The notes under the pieces were generated by a model. That model worked only from the letters and a program-made list of their open reading frames with translations, was not told the origin of the DNA and searched no databases. Shown here piece after piece: positions 42,292 to 51,999 of a DNA stretch of 64,000 nt. The DNA comes from Caminibacter mediatlanticus TB-2 (lineage in GTDB: Bacteria; Campylobacterota; Campylobacteria; Campylobacterales; Nautiliaceae): assembly GCF_005843985.1 (NCBI RefSeq), contig NZ_CP040463.1, positions 1,574,878 to 1,638,877 of the forward strand, given 5' to 3'. Positions within the stretch are counted from its first letter, which is position 1; every line of letters begins with the position of its first letter. Position numbers and translations under genes: made by a program.

Positions 42292-43625
42292 TCTATCGCC
42301 TTTTTTGCCTCTTTTATCACATTTAATATATTAGTTTTTATCCAGTGAGAATCCATCCATTCAATTGGTTGGACTGGTATTCCTTGTATATAAACTCCAA
42401 AGTGTAAATGGTCTCCAAATACAGCACCTGTTGCACCCGTTCTTGCAATAACCTCTCCTTTATAAACCTTATCACCTTTTTTAACTAAAAATTCACTTGT
42501 ATGTCCATATAGAGTATAAAGACCAAGACCATGATAAATAATTAAAGCATTACCATAAATTCCAATATATTTATTTGCAATTACAATTCCTCCATTACTT
42601 GAATATATTTTTGCTCTTTTAATTTTTGCTAAATCAACTCCTTTATGAATAGCTCTTGAAATCTCTTTATTATGATAAATATAGTGCCTAATATCTCCAA
42701 AGTCAGCCATTTTTGCACTACCTGGAAGTGGTCTGAATCTTCTTATATTAAATCCACTAATTATATTTTCATCAGTATTTGAAGTAAGTTTTTGAATTTC
42801 AAGTTCATTCATTTTTCTTACTTTTTCATTTACTTCTTTGAATATTTCAACAGGATTATTTGGAATGTCTATATTCATTTTTTGCAAAACTCTTTTTCCT
42901 ACTTGTTCAATAAATTTATCTGTTATATTTATTTTTTTATTCTTAAATTTATATATTCCTTTTGTTTTCCAAAAATATGGAATATGAGTTGACACTTTAT
43001 TACCAGCTAAGTCTTCTGCTATAAGCTCTGCACTAAACTCTTTTTCATTATATGGCCAAGCTATTAAAGAGATATAATAACCTTCTTTTTTAAATGGAGT
43101 TAATTTAAATTTATATTTATTATTAACTAATATATATGCATCTTTTAAATTCTTATCACTAACTTTTACAATAGCAACTGCACTACCACCTCTTCCTATT
43201 GCATAGGAGTTATTAACTACTTGTGCATCAGGTGCTGTTTTATCTACTTTTAATATTACTTCTTTTTTTGTTTCATTCCCAGCTAAAAAATGCCATTTAG
43301 ATGTATCTTTTGCAGTTATTATTAATTTTATTTCGTTTGAATTTATATTTTTAGGAAGTTTTAAATTAACAATTACATCTTTACCCATATTTGGTTCTTC
43401 AACATTTTGTAAAACCTCTACAACATTTCCCGCTATTAATACAATTTTATAACTTTTTATTCCATAGTTATCTTTTATCTCTATTTTTATAGGATTTTTT
43501 AGATTTGTATATCCATCACTATAAACAATAATTTTGGGTGGAACTCTCTCAAACATTGGAGAAAAATAAACAAATCCAATAGCACCAACTATTAAAATTA
43601 ATATTAATATCCATAATTTTTTCAT
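42288..43625 (-). CDS. M23-family peptidoglycan endopeptidase
   Basis: Periplasmic, membrane-anchored (helix 3-21) zinc endopeptidase. The C-terminal LytM/M23 domain (about 300-435) has the metal sites in IHKGVDLA (His...Asp) and GDHLHFGVY (HxH), plus LYTLYGHTSE. The central region looks like beta-sandwich domains. All zinc ligands are present, so it should be active in wall cutting or cell shape; in this phylum such enzymes set helical shape. A 445-residue length fits. Confidence 0.88.
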   Translation of the reverse strand: MKKLWILILILIVGAIGFVYFSPMFERVPPKIIVYSDGYTNLKNPIKIEIKDNYGIKSYKIVLIAGNVVEVLQNVEEPNMGKDVIVNLKLPKNINSNEIKLIITAKDTSKWHFLAGNETKKEVILKVDKTAPDAQVVNNSYAIGRGGSAVAIVKVSDKNLKDAYILVNNKYKFKLTPFKKEGYYISLIAWPYNEKEFSAELIAEDLAGNKVSTHIPYFWKTKGIYKFKNKKINITDKFIEQVGKRVLQKMNIDIPNNPVEIFKEVNEKVRKMNELEIQKLTSNTDENIISGFNIRRFRPLPGSAKMADFGDIRHYIYHNKEISRAIHKGVDLAKIKRAKIYSSNGGIVIANKYIGIYGNALIIYHGLGLYTLYGHTSEFLVKKGDKVYKGEVIARTGATGAVFGDHLHFGVYIQGIPVQPIEWMDSHWIKTNILNVIKEAKKAID

Positions 43626-44584
43626 TCTTTTTCCTTTAATACTTCATTTATATCATCTTTTATCATATTTTTAACTTTATCAAAGTCATATTCACCTTTT
43701 ATTGTAGCCCCAGCAGCTCTTATATGTCCACCTCCGCCATACTTTTGTGCAATTTTACTTACATCTGCAAAATTTTTACTTCTAAGAGAAATTTTAATTC
43801 CCTCATCATCTTCTCTTAACATACAAGCAACTTCTACACTTGCAATATTTCTTACACTATTAACAATTGTATCAGTATCTTCTTTTATAGCACCTGTAAT
43901 TTCCATCATCTCTTTACTTACTTCTACAAAAGCTGCTTCTCCATCACAGCACATTTCGATAGTATCATATGCTTTTGCAAGCAATCTCAAACGAGACAGC
44001 CTATCTCTTTGAAATAACATTTTAGCTACAAAATCTGGCTTAACACCAATACTTACTAAATCAGCCGCCATTAAAAACACTTTTTCATTTACACTTTCAT
44101 ATTGAAAACTTCCTGTATCAGTAACTAATGCAGTATACATACAAGTAGCACTATCTTTATCTATTGAGATATTATTAACTTTACAAAAATTATAAACAAC
44201 TTGTGAAGTTGAAGCTGCTTTTGGGTCAATGATATTTATATCTCCATAATTTGTATTTGATATATGATGGTCAAAATTTATTAAAAAAGGAGGCTTTTCT
44301 TCAATACCAAGTCTATCAAAACTTCCACAATCAAAACTAATCATTAAATCATAATTTTTAGGCAATTTATTTGTAACTTTGTTAAAATTTGGCAAAAAAT
44401 CTAAATATTGGGGCAATGACTGTGTAACATTAAAAATAGTAACTTTTTTACCCATATTTTTTAAAATTGGATATAGGCTTAGGGAACTCCCTAATGCATC
44501 TCCATCAGGGTTTATATGAGATATTAACACTATATTTTTTGAATCTTTTATTTTTTCATACGCTTTTTTAAATAAACTATTCAT
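43622..44584 (-). CDS. DHH-family phosphoesterase, NrnA-like
   Basis: Likely oligoribonuclease/pAp or cyclic-dinucleotide-breakdown phosphatase of the DHH-DHHA1 family (320 residues). Motifs: ISHINPDGDALGSSL (Asp, Asp), SFDCGSFDRLG, and NFDHHISN (the DHH). The C-terminal DHHA1 motif is YGGGGHIRAAGA. Such enzymes degrade nanoRNA, including pGpG from c-di-GMP breakdown, which links loosely to the alginate signal pathway (inference). It overlaps the M23 gene by 4 bases. Confidence 0.88.
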   Translation of the reverse strand: MNSLFKKAYEKIKDSKNIVLISHINPDGDALGSSLSLYPILKNMGKKVTIFNVTQSLPQYLDFLPNFNKVTNKLPKNYDLMISFDCGSFDRLGIEEKPPFLINFDHHISNTNYGDINIIDPKAASTSQVVYNFCKVNNISIDKDSATCMYTALVTDTGSFQYESVNEKVFLMAADLVSIGVKPDFVAKMLFQRDRLSRLRLLAKAYDTIEMCCDGEAAFVEVSKEMMEITGAIKEDTDTIVNSVRNIASVEVACMLREDDEGIKISLRSKNFADVSKIAQKYGGGGHIRAAGATIKGEYDFDKVKNMIKDDINEVLKEKE

Positions 44585-44610
44585 CTCTTTCCTTTATTAT
44601 GAATTGTTAA

Positions 44611-44616
44611 ATTATA
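44611..44616 (-). promoter_or_regulatory. Putative -10 box of the DHH-M23-minC-lpxC run
   Basis: TATAAT on the minus strand 27 bases before the DHH gene in the 78-base gap after flhB. Confidence 0.4.
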
Positions 44617-44662
44617 TCATTTAATTTTGAATAAAATATTAATAAAGTTCTATTTGAAAGTT

Positions 44663-45718
44663 TTATATCATTCTTTTTGCTCTATATATATAAGCTAAAA
44701 CTTCTGCAACAGCTTTAAATAGCTTTTGAGGAATAATTTCTCCAACTTCTACACTTTTATAAAGTTCCCTTGCAAGAGGTGGATTTTCAACAATCATAAC
44801 TCCTGCCTCTCTTGCAATTTCTTTTATTTTAATAGCTAAATTATCAACTCCTTTTGCAACAACTCTTGGTGCTTCATCTTTTGTTTTATCATATCTTATT
44901 GCTACTGCATAATGAGTTGGATTTGTAATTACAACATCAGCTTTTGGTACCTCTGCCATCATTCTTTTTTTAGCCATTTCTCTTTGAAGCTGTCTAATTT
45001 TTGCTTTAACTTCTGGATTTCCTTCTGTTTGTTTATATTCATCTTTTATTTCTTGTTTACTCATTCTAAGAGATTTTTTATATGTATATTTTTGATAAGT
45101 AAAATCAATTATTGCAAAAATAAAAAAAACTCCCAACAAAGAAAAAATCAAAATAACTGCCTTATCTTCAAACCATTTTAATTGCTCAAAAAAATTCATC
45201 AGTTCAAGTCTTGGTATTTCTTGTAAAAAATTATAAAAAAGAGTAAATCCAACTAAAAAAGCAATAAAAGTTTTAAGTGTAGTTTTTAAACCCTCAACAA
45301 GAGTTTTAACACTAAATAATCTTTTTAACCCTTTTATTGGATTAATTTTTTCTAATTTTGGCAAAATAGGTTTAATTGTAAACAAAAATCCAAATTGCAT
45401 CACATTACCAATAATTCCTGCAAGAATTAGAGCAATAAAAATTGGAGCAATAAGTATAAAAAAATAATAAGTACTTTTAATTATTAAATTAAAAAAAATA
45501 TTCTTTGTAAGTTCTACTCCTATATATGAATAAAAATATCTAAAATACTCTTCTAAATAAAATGTTACATATTTTAAATAAAAGAGTATTATAATACTAC
45601 CAACTAACAAAACAACAAACCCGCTAACCTCCATTGATTTAGCAATATTACCTTCTTTTTTGGCCTCTTCAAGTTTTTTGGGGGTGGGCTCTTCCGTTTT
45701 TTCTAAATCATCAGCCAT
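44663..45718 (-). CDS. flhB: Flagellar export protein FlhB
   Basis: Membrane component of the flagellar type III export gate that switches substrate class by self-cleavage. Start ADDLEKTEEPTPKKLEEAKKEG, four membrane helices (about 30-210), and the autocleavage motif NPTHYAVAIRYD near residue 265. The length of 351 is normal. With fliQ at 51.7 kb this shows a flagellated cell. Confidence 0.96.
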   Translation of the reverse strand: MADDLEKTEEPTPKKLEEAKKEGNIAKSMEVSGFVVLLVGSIIILFYLKYVTFYLEEYFRYFYSYIGVELTKNIFFNLIIKSTYYFFILIAPIFIALILAGIIGNVMQFGFLFTIKPILPKLEKINPIKGLKRLFSVKTLVEGLKTTLKTFIAFLVGFTLFYNFLQEIPRLELMNFFEQLKWFEDKAVILIFSLLGVFFIFAIIDFTYQKYTYKKSLRMSKQEIKDEYKQTEGNPEVKAKIRQLQREMAKKRMMAEVPKADVVITNPTHYAVAIRYDKTKDEAPRVVAKGVDNLAIKIKEIAREAGVMIVENPPLARELYKSVEVGEIIPQKLFKAVAEVLAYIYRAKRMI

Positions 45719-45741
45719 TAAAAACCTTTATTTTTAAAATA

Positions 45742-45747
45742 ATTATA
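45742..45747 (-). promoter_or_regulatory. Putative -10 box of flhB
   Basis: TATAAT on the minus strand 24 bases before the flhB start. I see no sigma-54 GG-N10-GC element in the 77-base gap. Confidence 0.35.
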
Positions 45748-45795
45748 TTTATACGCTGAGTTACTTTAAAAATATTTAAAACTCTTATTATTTCA

Positions 45796-46422
45796 CTATT
45801 TCATAATTTTCTTTTGTCCATTTTCCATTGTCAATTGGTATAAAGATTTAAAAAACTTCTCTAAACTTTCTCTTATTTCTTTTCTATTAAAAGCAAGAGG
45901 AGATGGATGATAGCATATTCCTATTTTAATTTTTCCAAATTTTTCAGTATCTACATCATAAAATCCACATTTTTTTAAATTTTTAACTTCTGGAACTAAA
46001 TAACTAAATGCTTTAATTGAAGAATTTCCAAGAAGTAAAATAAGACTTGGTTTTACAATATTTATTTCTCCTTCAAGAAGTTTTGATGCAATTTTTAATT
46101 CACTTATCTTTGGAGTACGGTTTTTATTTTCATTAATTGTTCTAAAAGGAAATGCATTAGTAATTAAAAAATGCTTTTTTCTATTAAGACCACTAAGAGA
46201 GATTAAATAATTTAAATTTTCTCCTGCTTTTCCAACAAATGGAGATTTTTGCTTTACCTCATTTTCGCCTGGCGCTTCTCCAATAATCATAATAGGATTA
46301 TCTGTTTTATTATCTAAAAAAGGGTCAAAAACATCTGTAAAATCAATATTTTCATTCAAATATTTTTTAATATACTCTTTTCTTTTTTTATAAAAATCTT
46401 TTAATTTATCTTTCCACTTCAT
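45796..46422 (-). CDS. Uracil-DNA glycosylase, family 4-like, without Fe-S cysteines
   Basis: Removes uracil from DNA. The first motif is IGEAPGENEVKQKSPFVGKAG (GEAPG, PFVG at about 48-65) and the last is CYHPSPLAFNRK, with His-Pro-Ser. Family 4 enzymes carry four cysteines for a 4Fe-4S cluster; here there are only two cysteines in the whole chain, so no such cluster is possible. The C-terminal tail (LTMENGQKKIMK) is written by a heptamer array and is probably extra. Confidence 0.78.
   Translation of the reverse strand: MKWKDKLKDFYKKRKEYIKKYLNENIDFTDVFDPFLDNKTDNPIMIIGEAPGENEVKQKSPFVGKAGENLNYLISLSGLNRKKHFLITNAFPFRTINENKNRTPKISELKIASKLLEGEINIVKPSLILLLGNSSIKAFSYLVPEVKNLKKCGFYDVDTEKFGKIKIGICYHPSPLAFNRKEIRESLEKFFKSLYQLTMENGQKKIMK
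45815..45835 (-). repeat. Heptamer array in the UDG 3' end (three units)
   Basis: Minus strand: ATTGACA, ATGGAAA, ATGGACA. It encodes the tail residues TMENGQ of the glycosylase, 6-12 codons before its stop. Confidence 0.8.
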
Positions 46423-46423
46423 A

Positions 46424-46612
46424 TTAAGCTTGGATATTTAAATTTCCACCACTTCCTGTAATTTTTGCTGCTTCTTGTTGTATCTCTTTTGTATTTTCAA
46501 AAGTTTTTTCTAAAATATTGCCTATTACATTTTTTACAACATCTTGTGACTTTTTAATCATTTCTGTTTGAATTGTTGCTTTTAAAAGTGTTGAAGAGTT
46601 ACTAACTTCCAT
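46424..46612 (-). CDS. Small YjfB-like protein
   Basis: 62 residues, Ser/Thr/Gln/Lys-rich and helical, starting MEVSNSSTLLKATIQTEM and ending GSGGNLNIQA. The pattern (short N-terminal MDVSS-like start, helix, then a Gly/Asn tail ending in a hydrophobic residue plus Ala) resembles the YjfB putative motility proteins. It overlaps aroK by 11 bases. Motility function is not established. Confidence 0.5.
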   Translation of the reverse strand: MEVSNSSTLLKATIQTEMIKKSQDVVKNVIGNILEKTFENTKEIQQEAAKITGSGGNLNIQA

Positions 46613-47111
46613 ATATATCCTTTATTTTTTTTATTGTCTCATCCATATTTTTATTCTCAATAATATAATCGGCTAAATTTTTATAAATTTTATCTCTTTT
46701 TTCATATAACTCTTTTGCTTTTTTAATATCTTGAAAAAGTGGTCTTTTTTTTATCTCCTCTTCATTCATCCTTTTTAAAATATCTTGAAAATCAACTTTC
46801 AAATAAATAACCACTCCTGCTTCTTTTATCTCAGGAATAAAAACAGGAAAACCTCCGCCAACAGAAATAACTGTATTTTTTACACTTTTTTTTATCCAAT
46901 TAAAACAATAGCGCTCTTTTTGTCTAAAACTCTCTTCTCCCTCTTCTTCAAAAATCTTTTTTATTGTTTTATTTTCAAAATTTTCTATTAAATTATCTGT
47001 ATCTATAAAATATGTATTTAAATTCTTTGCTAATATTCTACCAATTGTGCTTTTTCCGCTTCCCATAAAGCCTGTAAGAATAATATTAGTAAAACTCAAT
47101 TTCAACTCCAT
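46602..47111 (-). CDS. aroK: Shikimate kinase
   Basis: Phosphorylates shikimate in aromatic amino acid synthesis. P-loop ILTGFMGSGKSTIGR near residue 11, shikimate-binding DTDNLIE, and the Lid arginine region RMNEEEIKKRPLF near 115. I start at 47111 (MELKLSFTNII), which gives the family's usual short lead to the P-loop; an in-frame ATG at 47147 adds a Leu/Ile-rich stretch that overlaps the previous gene more. Confidence 0.92.
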   Translation of the reverse strand: MELKLSFTNIILTGFMGSGKSTIGRILAKNLNTYFIDTDNLIENFENKTIKKIFEEEGEESFRQKERYCFNWIKKSVKNTVISVGGGFPVFIPEIKEAGVVIYLKVDFQDILKRMNEEEIKKRPLFQDIKKAKELYEKRDKIYKNLADYIIENKNMDETIKKIKDIYGS

Positions 47112-47655
47112 CTTTTTTCTTAATAACTTTATAATTATAATTTGCATCTAAATAAATAACTACTCTATAAAATGATGTATGAGAACCCACAACTACTTTT
47201 TTTACAAATGAATTAAACTCTTTTTTTATTGTTGGAATATTTGAATATCTTTTAAAATCAAGGACTAATCTAAAAGGTTTTACGAGAAAAAAGCTTCTAA
47301 TCAACTTATCTTTTGTTTTTATAAAAATTTTTTTATTTTGGATATATAAATAAAAATATTTAAAATAAGCTTTTTGATTTTTAAAATTTTTAGATTTATG
47401 GAGTAAAATTATTGGTTTGTGAAAATCAATATTTTTATTAATATCTATGGTTTTTTGCTTTATATCACTACTTAATGTTTGATATACAAAAATAACTTTT
47501 TTTAAAACTCTTGCGTCTTTTGGAAGATAAACAACCTCTTTTTTAAAAAAAACAGGCTTAACTATTTGAGTTTGATGTGGCTTAATTACAGGTTCAAAGG
47601 GATTAATTCTTGCATTTAAACAAACTATAAATATTAATAAAAATAAAAATCTCAC
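47086..47655 (-). CDS. Periplasmic AMIN-domain-like protein
   Basis: Signal peptide (about 1-16), then a Pro/Lys-rich segment and a C-terminal domain (about 95-189) resembling AMIN: SFFLVKPFRLVLDFKRY and RVVIYLDANYNYKVIKKKDGVEIEFY. AMIN domains bind peptidoglycan. The position beside the FtsB-like gene and aroK and eno is the usual one in this phylum. The role is likely at the cell wall. Confidence 0.65.
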   Translation of the reverse strand: MRFLFLLIFIVCLNARINPFEPVIKPHQTQIVKPVFFKKEVVYLPKDARVLKKVIFVYQTLSSDIKQKTIDINKNIDFHKPIILLHKSKNFKNQKAYFKYFYLYIQNKKIFIKTKDKLIRSFFLVKPFRLVLDFKRYSNIPTIKKEFNSFVKKVVVGSHTSFYRVVIYLDANYNYKVIKKKDGVEIEFY

Positions 47656-47894
47656 TCTCCCTCCAATTCTTTAAGCTCAAAATACTCTTTTTGTAAAATG
47701 GCATTTTCTTTTTTTAAATTTATTACTCTTTTTTCTAATACCTTTACACTATTATCTAAATCAAGCATACGTGAAAACGAACGACTTCCAAACATTAAAT
47801 TCACTATATAAATAGCGACTACAACTGCTATAATTATAACAACTACAATTCTATAATCAAACTTTTTTTGAAAAATATCATCAAAATCTATCAT
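47652..47894 (-). CDS. FtsB/DivIC-like septum protein
   Basis: Small bitopic protein (80 residues): cytoplasmic head, one helix (RIVVVIIIAVVVAIYIVNLMFG), then a coiled coil (LDNSVKVLEKRVINLKKENAIL) as in FtsB/DivIC. ATG at 47894 chosen over the in-frame TTG at 47906. It overlaps the next gene by 4 bases and lies 31 bases after eno. The divisome role is inferred from architecture. Confidence 0.7.
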   Translation of the reverse strand: MIDFDDIFQKKFDYRIVVVIIIAVVVAIYIVNLMFGSRSFSRMLDLDNSVKVLEKRVINLKKENAILQKEYFELKELEGE

Positions 47895-47925
47895 AAAAAA
47901 ACTCAAAAGATGAAGAAATCTTCAT

Positions 47926-49200
<1,275 letters not shown>

Positions 49201-50256
49201 TTATTCCCCTTTTAAGTTTAATTCATCTTCATCTTGTTTTTCAATAGTCTCAATCATATGAGAAAGCTCCATTCCTAAGGCTTCTTTAATTTTTGCTTCA
49301 ATCTCGTGCATTAATTCAGGATGAGAACGTAAATACTCTTTTGCATTCTCTTTACCTTGACCAAGCTTAGTAGCACCATAACTAAACCAAGCACCACTTT
49401 TATCAATAATATCAAGCTTAACTCCAAAATCAAGTATTTCACCCTCTCTACTTATTCCTTTTCCAAACATAATATCAAATTCAGCTATTCTAAATGGAGG
49501 TGCGACTTTATTTTTTACTACTTTTACTTTTACTCTATTTCCAACCTCTTTATCACCTTGTTTAAGAGTTGCTATTCTTCTAACATCAAGTCTTACTGAG
49601 CTATAAAATTTAAGTGCATTACCACCTGTCGTAGTTTCAGGTGAGCCATATCCCATCATTCCAATTTTCATTCTTATTTGATTAATAAACACAACAGTTG
49701 TATTCATTTTATGAATTGCAGCTGTAAGTTTTCTAAGAGCCTGGCTCATAAGTCTTGCTTGAACTCCAACTTGTGCATCTCCCATATTTCCTTCAATTTC
49801 TGCTTTTGGAGTAAGGGCTGCTACTGAATCTACTACAATTATATCAACCGCTCCACTTCTTGCAAGAGTTTCTACAATTTCTAAGGCTTGTTCTCCATAA
49901 TCTGGTTGAGATACAAGCAAATTATCAATATCTACGCCTATATTTCTTGCATAAATAGGATCAAATGCATGTTCTGCATCTATAAAAGCAGCAACTCCCC
50001 CATCTTTTTGAGCTTGTGCAATAATAGATAAAGCAAGGGTAGTTTTACCACTACTCTCAGGTCCATAAATTTCTGTAATTCTACCTTTTGGAATTCCGCC
50101 AATACCAAGAGCTATATCAAGTCCAAAACTACCTGTTGGAATTGCAGCAATTGGTTCTATCTCTTTTTCTGAGAGTTTAACTAAACTTCCTTTACCAAAT
50201 TGCTTTTCTACTTGCTTTAAGGCAAGTTCAAGTGCTTTTTGCTTTTTTTCATCCAT
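49201..50256 (-). CDS. recA: Recombinase A
   Basis: Strand-exchange and SOS co-protease. The start [20 protein letters not shown], Walker [11 protein letters not shown] near 65, loop MAW-type [22 protein letters not shown] near 195, and the acidic C-terminus. The length of 351 is normal. The promoter is divergent from mqnD. Confidence 0.98.
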   Translation of the reverse strand: MDEKKQKALELALKQVEKQFGKGSLVKLSEKEIEPIAAIPTGSFGLDIALGIGGIPKGRITEIYGPESSGKTTLALSIIAQAQKDGGVAAFIDAEHAFDPIYARNIGVDIDNLLVSQPDYGEQALEIVETLARSGAVDIIVVDSVAALTPKAEIEGNMGDAQVGVQARLMSQALRKLTAAIHKMNTTVVFINQIRMKIGMMGYGSPETTTGGNALKFYSSVRLDVRRIATLKQGDKEVGNRVKVKVVKNKVAPPFRIAEFDIMFGKGISREGEILDFGVKLDIIDKSGAWFSYGATKLGQGKENAKEYLRSHPELMHEIEAKIKEALGMELSHMIETIEKQDEDELNLKGE

Positions 50257-50283
50257 AAAAATCCTTTATGTGTTATATGTGCA

Positions 50284-50289
50284 ATTATA
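50284..50289 (-). promoter_or_regulatory. Putative -10 box of recA
   Basis: TATAAT on the minus strand 28 bases before the recA start. It lies just 11 bases from the plus-strand -10 of mqnD, so the two promoters overlap. I do not see a clear LexA-type palindrome. Confidence 0.45.
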
Positions 50290-50299
50290 TCATTTTTGA

Positions 50300-50305
50300 T
50301 ATAAT
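50300..50305 (+). promoter_or_regulatory. Putative -10 box of the mqnD operon
   Basis: TATAAT 48 bases before the mqnD ATG. The hairpin at 50316-50327 would be at the very start of the transcript. Confidence 0.5.
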
Positions 50306-50315
50306 TTGTAAAAAA

Positions 50316-50327
50316 GCCAAACTTGGC
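50316..50327 (+). promoter_or_regulatory. Hairpin in the mqnD leader
   Basis: GCCAAACTTGGC, a perfect 12-base palindrome, flanked by A5 before and ACTTTTT after. It would form a 4-5 bp stem near the 5' end of the mRNA; as DNA it could equally be an operator. It is too weak for a sure terminator. Confidence 0.35.
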
Positions 50328-50352
50328 ACTTTTTAGCAAAAAAAGGTAACTT

Positions 50353-51255
50353 ATGAGTAACATTTTCAAAAAATATACTATTGCTCACTCACCAGATGCT
50401 GATGATATTTTTATGTATTATGCTATTAAGTTTGGATGGACCTCTATAAATAAAAAATGGAAAATGGAAAATGGAAAATTAAAATATAAATTTAAGAATG
50501 TAGCTGAGGATATAGAGAGTTTAAATCAAAAAGCTCTAAAAAATATATATGATGTAAGTGCTATTAGTTTTGGAGTATACCCTTTTATAAAAAATGAGTA
50601 TGCTTTACTTAAAACTGCTATTAGTTTTGGATATGGTTATGGACCAAAACTTATAAAATTAAAAGGAAAAAAATTAAAACCTAACTTTAAAGTTGCTTTA
50701 AGTGGAGAATATACAACTAATGCATTAATTTTCAAGATTGCCTACCCAAATGCAAGAATAGTTTATAAAAACTTTCTTGAAATAGAAAATGCTGTATTAA
50801 GTGGAGAAGTGGATGCGGGATTGTTGATTCACGAGAGTATTTTAACATTTGATGAGAGACTTGAAGTTGAAAAAGAACTGTGGGATATATGGCAAGAGTT
50901 AGCAGGAAATTTACCACTTCCTCTTGGTGGAATGGCTATTAGACGCTCAATTCCTTTAATTGATGCTATAAATATTGAAGAGATTTTAATAAAAGCAGTT
51001 GAAATTGCAAATAAACACAAAAATATTTTAGCAAATATGTTATTAGAAAGAAACTTAGTAAGGGTTAATTCTAAAATACTTGATAAATATCTTAATATGT
51101 ATGCAAATGAAAAATCAATTATTTTAGATAAAGACCAAATCAAAGCATTAAATAAACTTTATGAAATTGGATATAAACATAATTTACTTCCTTGCATGAA
51201 AGATATAAGAAAATATATGATTCCAGAGGAATACAAAAATGTTAGATTTCAATGA
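50353..51255 (+). CDS. mqnD: 1,4-dihydroxy-6-naphthoate synthase MqnD
   Basis: Enzyme of the futalosine route to menaquinone. The start YTIAHSPDADDIFMYYAIKFGW is the pattern of the Campylobacterota MqnD group, a periplasmic-binding-protein-like fold without signal. Later blocks: SFGYGYGPKLI, SGEYTTNALIF, DAGLLIHESILTF, LPLPLGGMAIRR. Residues about 35-41 (KWKMENG) are encoded by exactly three heptamers (50457-50477), a frame-neutral insertion near the N-terminus. AAAGGTAA precedes the ATG. Confidence 0.88.
   Translation: MSNIFKKYTIAHSPDADDIFMYYAIKFGWTSINKKWKMENGKLKYKFKNVAEDIESLNQKALKNIYDVSAISFGVYPFIKNEYALLKTAISFGYGYGPKLIKLKGKKLKPNFKVALSGEYTTNALIFKIAYPNARIVYKNFLEIENAVLSGEVDAGLLIHESILTFDERLEVEKELWDIWQELAGNLPLPLGGMAIRRSIPLIDAINIEEILIKAVEIANKHKNILANMLLERNLVRVNSKILDKYLNMYANEKSIILDKDQIKALNKLYEIGYKHNLLPCMKDIRKYMIPEEYKNVRFQ
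50457..50477 (+). repeat. Heptamer array inside mqnD (three perfect units)
   Basis: Three exact copies of ATGGAAA in a row, 21 bases, so seven added residues with no frame change. Confidence 0.9.
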
Positions 51256-51709
51256 ATGGCTAAAAAGAAATGAAAATGCTCTAAAATGTAAGCCAAGAAC
51301 TCAAAGAGCAAGTTATATTGAATTTTTTGAAGGGGAATTTAAAGGAGATAAAATTCCTGAGTTTAAAAGAGGTGAGATTTACTTTGCTAAACTTACTGAT
51401 TCAGCTAAAACGAGACCTTTTTTAATATATCAAAATGATTATTTAAATAAAGCTTGTTTTGAAGGTCTATATCATACTGTGGTAGTTTTGCCACTCTCAG
51501 GACAAATACTTGGAGGAGATTATAGAGTGTTGATAAAAAAAAGAGATACAATGAGCAAAGATAGTGAAATTGTAGCAACAGCAATTGGTATAATATCAAC
51601 AGGAAAAATTATCTTTTCAAAAGGATTAGTTACAAAATTAACAAATGAAGAAATGAAAAAAGTAGATAAAGCTGTTTTAAAAGTATTAGGAGTAAAAAAT
51701 GCAATCTGA
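51239..51709 (+). CDS. PemK/MazF-like protein without antitoxin
   Basis: The 156-residue protein has an N-terminal tail (1-42) followed by a MazF/PemK-like fold: FKRGEIYFAKLTDSAKTRPFLIYQND (about 42-67), VVVLPLSGQ, and DSEIVATAIGIISTGKI, then TNEEMKKVDKAVLKVLG. This matches the toxin's strand order (RGEIW, RPVLV, PLS, D..+). No small antitoxin gene stands beside it: it overlaps mqnD by 17 bases and fliQ by 11. A role in regulation rather than a toxin-antitoxin pair is possible. Confidence 0.65.
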   Translation: MLDFNEWLKRNENALKCKPRTQRASYIEFFEGEFKGDKIPEFKRGEIYFAKLTDSAKTRPFLIYQNDYLNKACFEGLYHTVVVLPLSGQILGGDYRVLIKKRDTMSKDSEIVATAIGIISTGKIIFSKGLVTKLTNEEMKKVDKAVLKVLGVKNAI

Positions 51710-51965
51710 AATAATTAGTTTAGCAGTTGCAACTTTAAAATTAGCCCTTTTCTTATCTCTTCCGGCATTACTTGTGAGTATGATAGTAGGTCTTTTAATA
51801 TCTATTTTTCAAGCTACTACCCAAATAAATGAAATGACATTAAGTTTTGTTCCAAAAATCATTGCTATTGCAATTGTTTTAATATTCACGCTTCCTTGGA
51901 TGATGAATGAAATGATTGACTTTACAAAATATGTATTTAGTTTAATTCCAACATTTCTTAGATAA
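51699..51965 (+). CDS. fliQ: Flagellar export protein FliQ
   Basis: Small two-helix component (88 residues) of the flagellar type III gate. The pattern LFLSLPALLVSMIVGLLISIFQATTQINEMTLSFVPK is typical FliQ. The TAA stop shares its last base with the first ATG of the heptamer array that leads into murB. Confidence 0.95.
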   Translation: MQSEIISLAVATLKLALFLSLPALLVSMIVGLLISIFQATTQINEMTLSFVPKIIAIAIVLIFTLPWMMNEMIDFTKYVFSLIPTFLR

Positions 51966-51999
51966 TGGAGAATGAAGAATGGAGAATGAAGAATGGAGA
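51965..51999 (+). repeat. Heptamer array at the fliQ-murB junction (five units)
   Basis: ATGGAGA, ATGAAGA, ATGGAGA, ATGAAGA, ATGGAGA, five units alternating in a 14-base pattern. It holds ATGs at 51965, 51972, 51979, 51986 and 51993, which between them cover all three frames. Confidence 0.9.
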
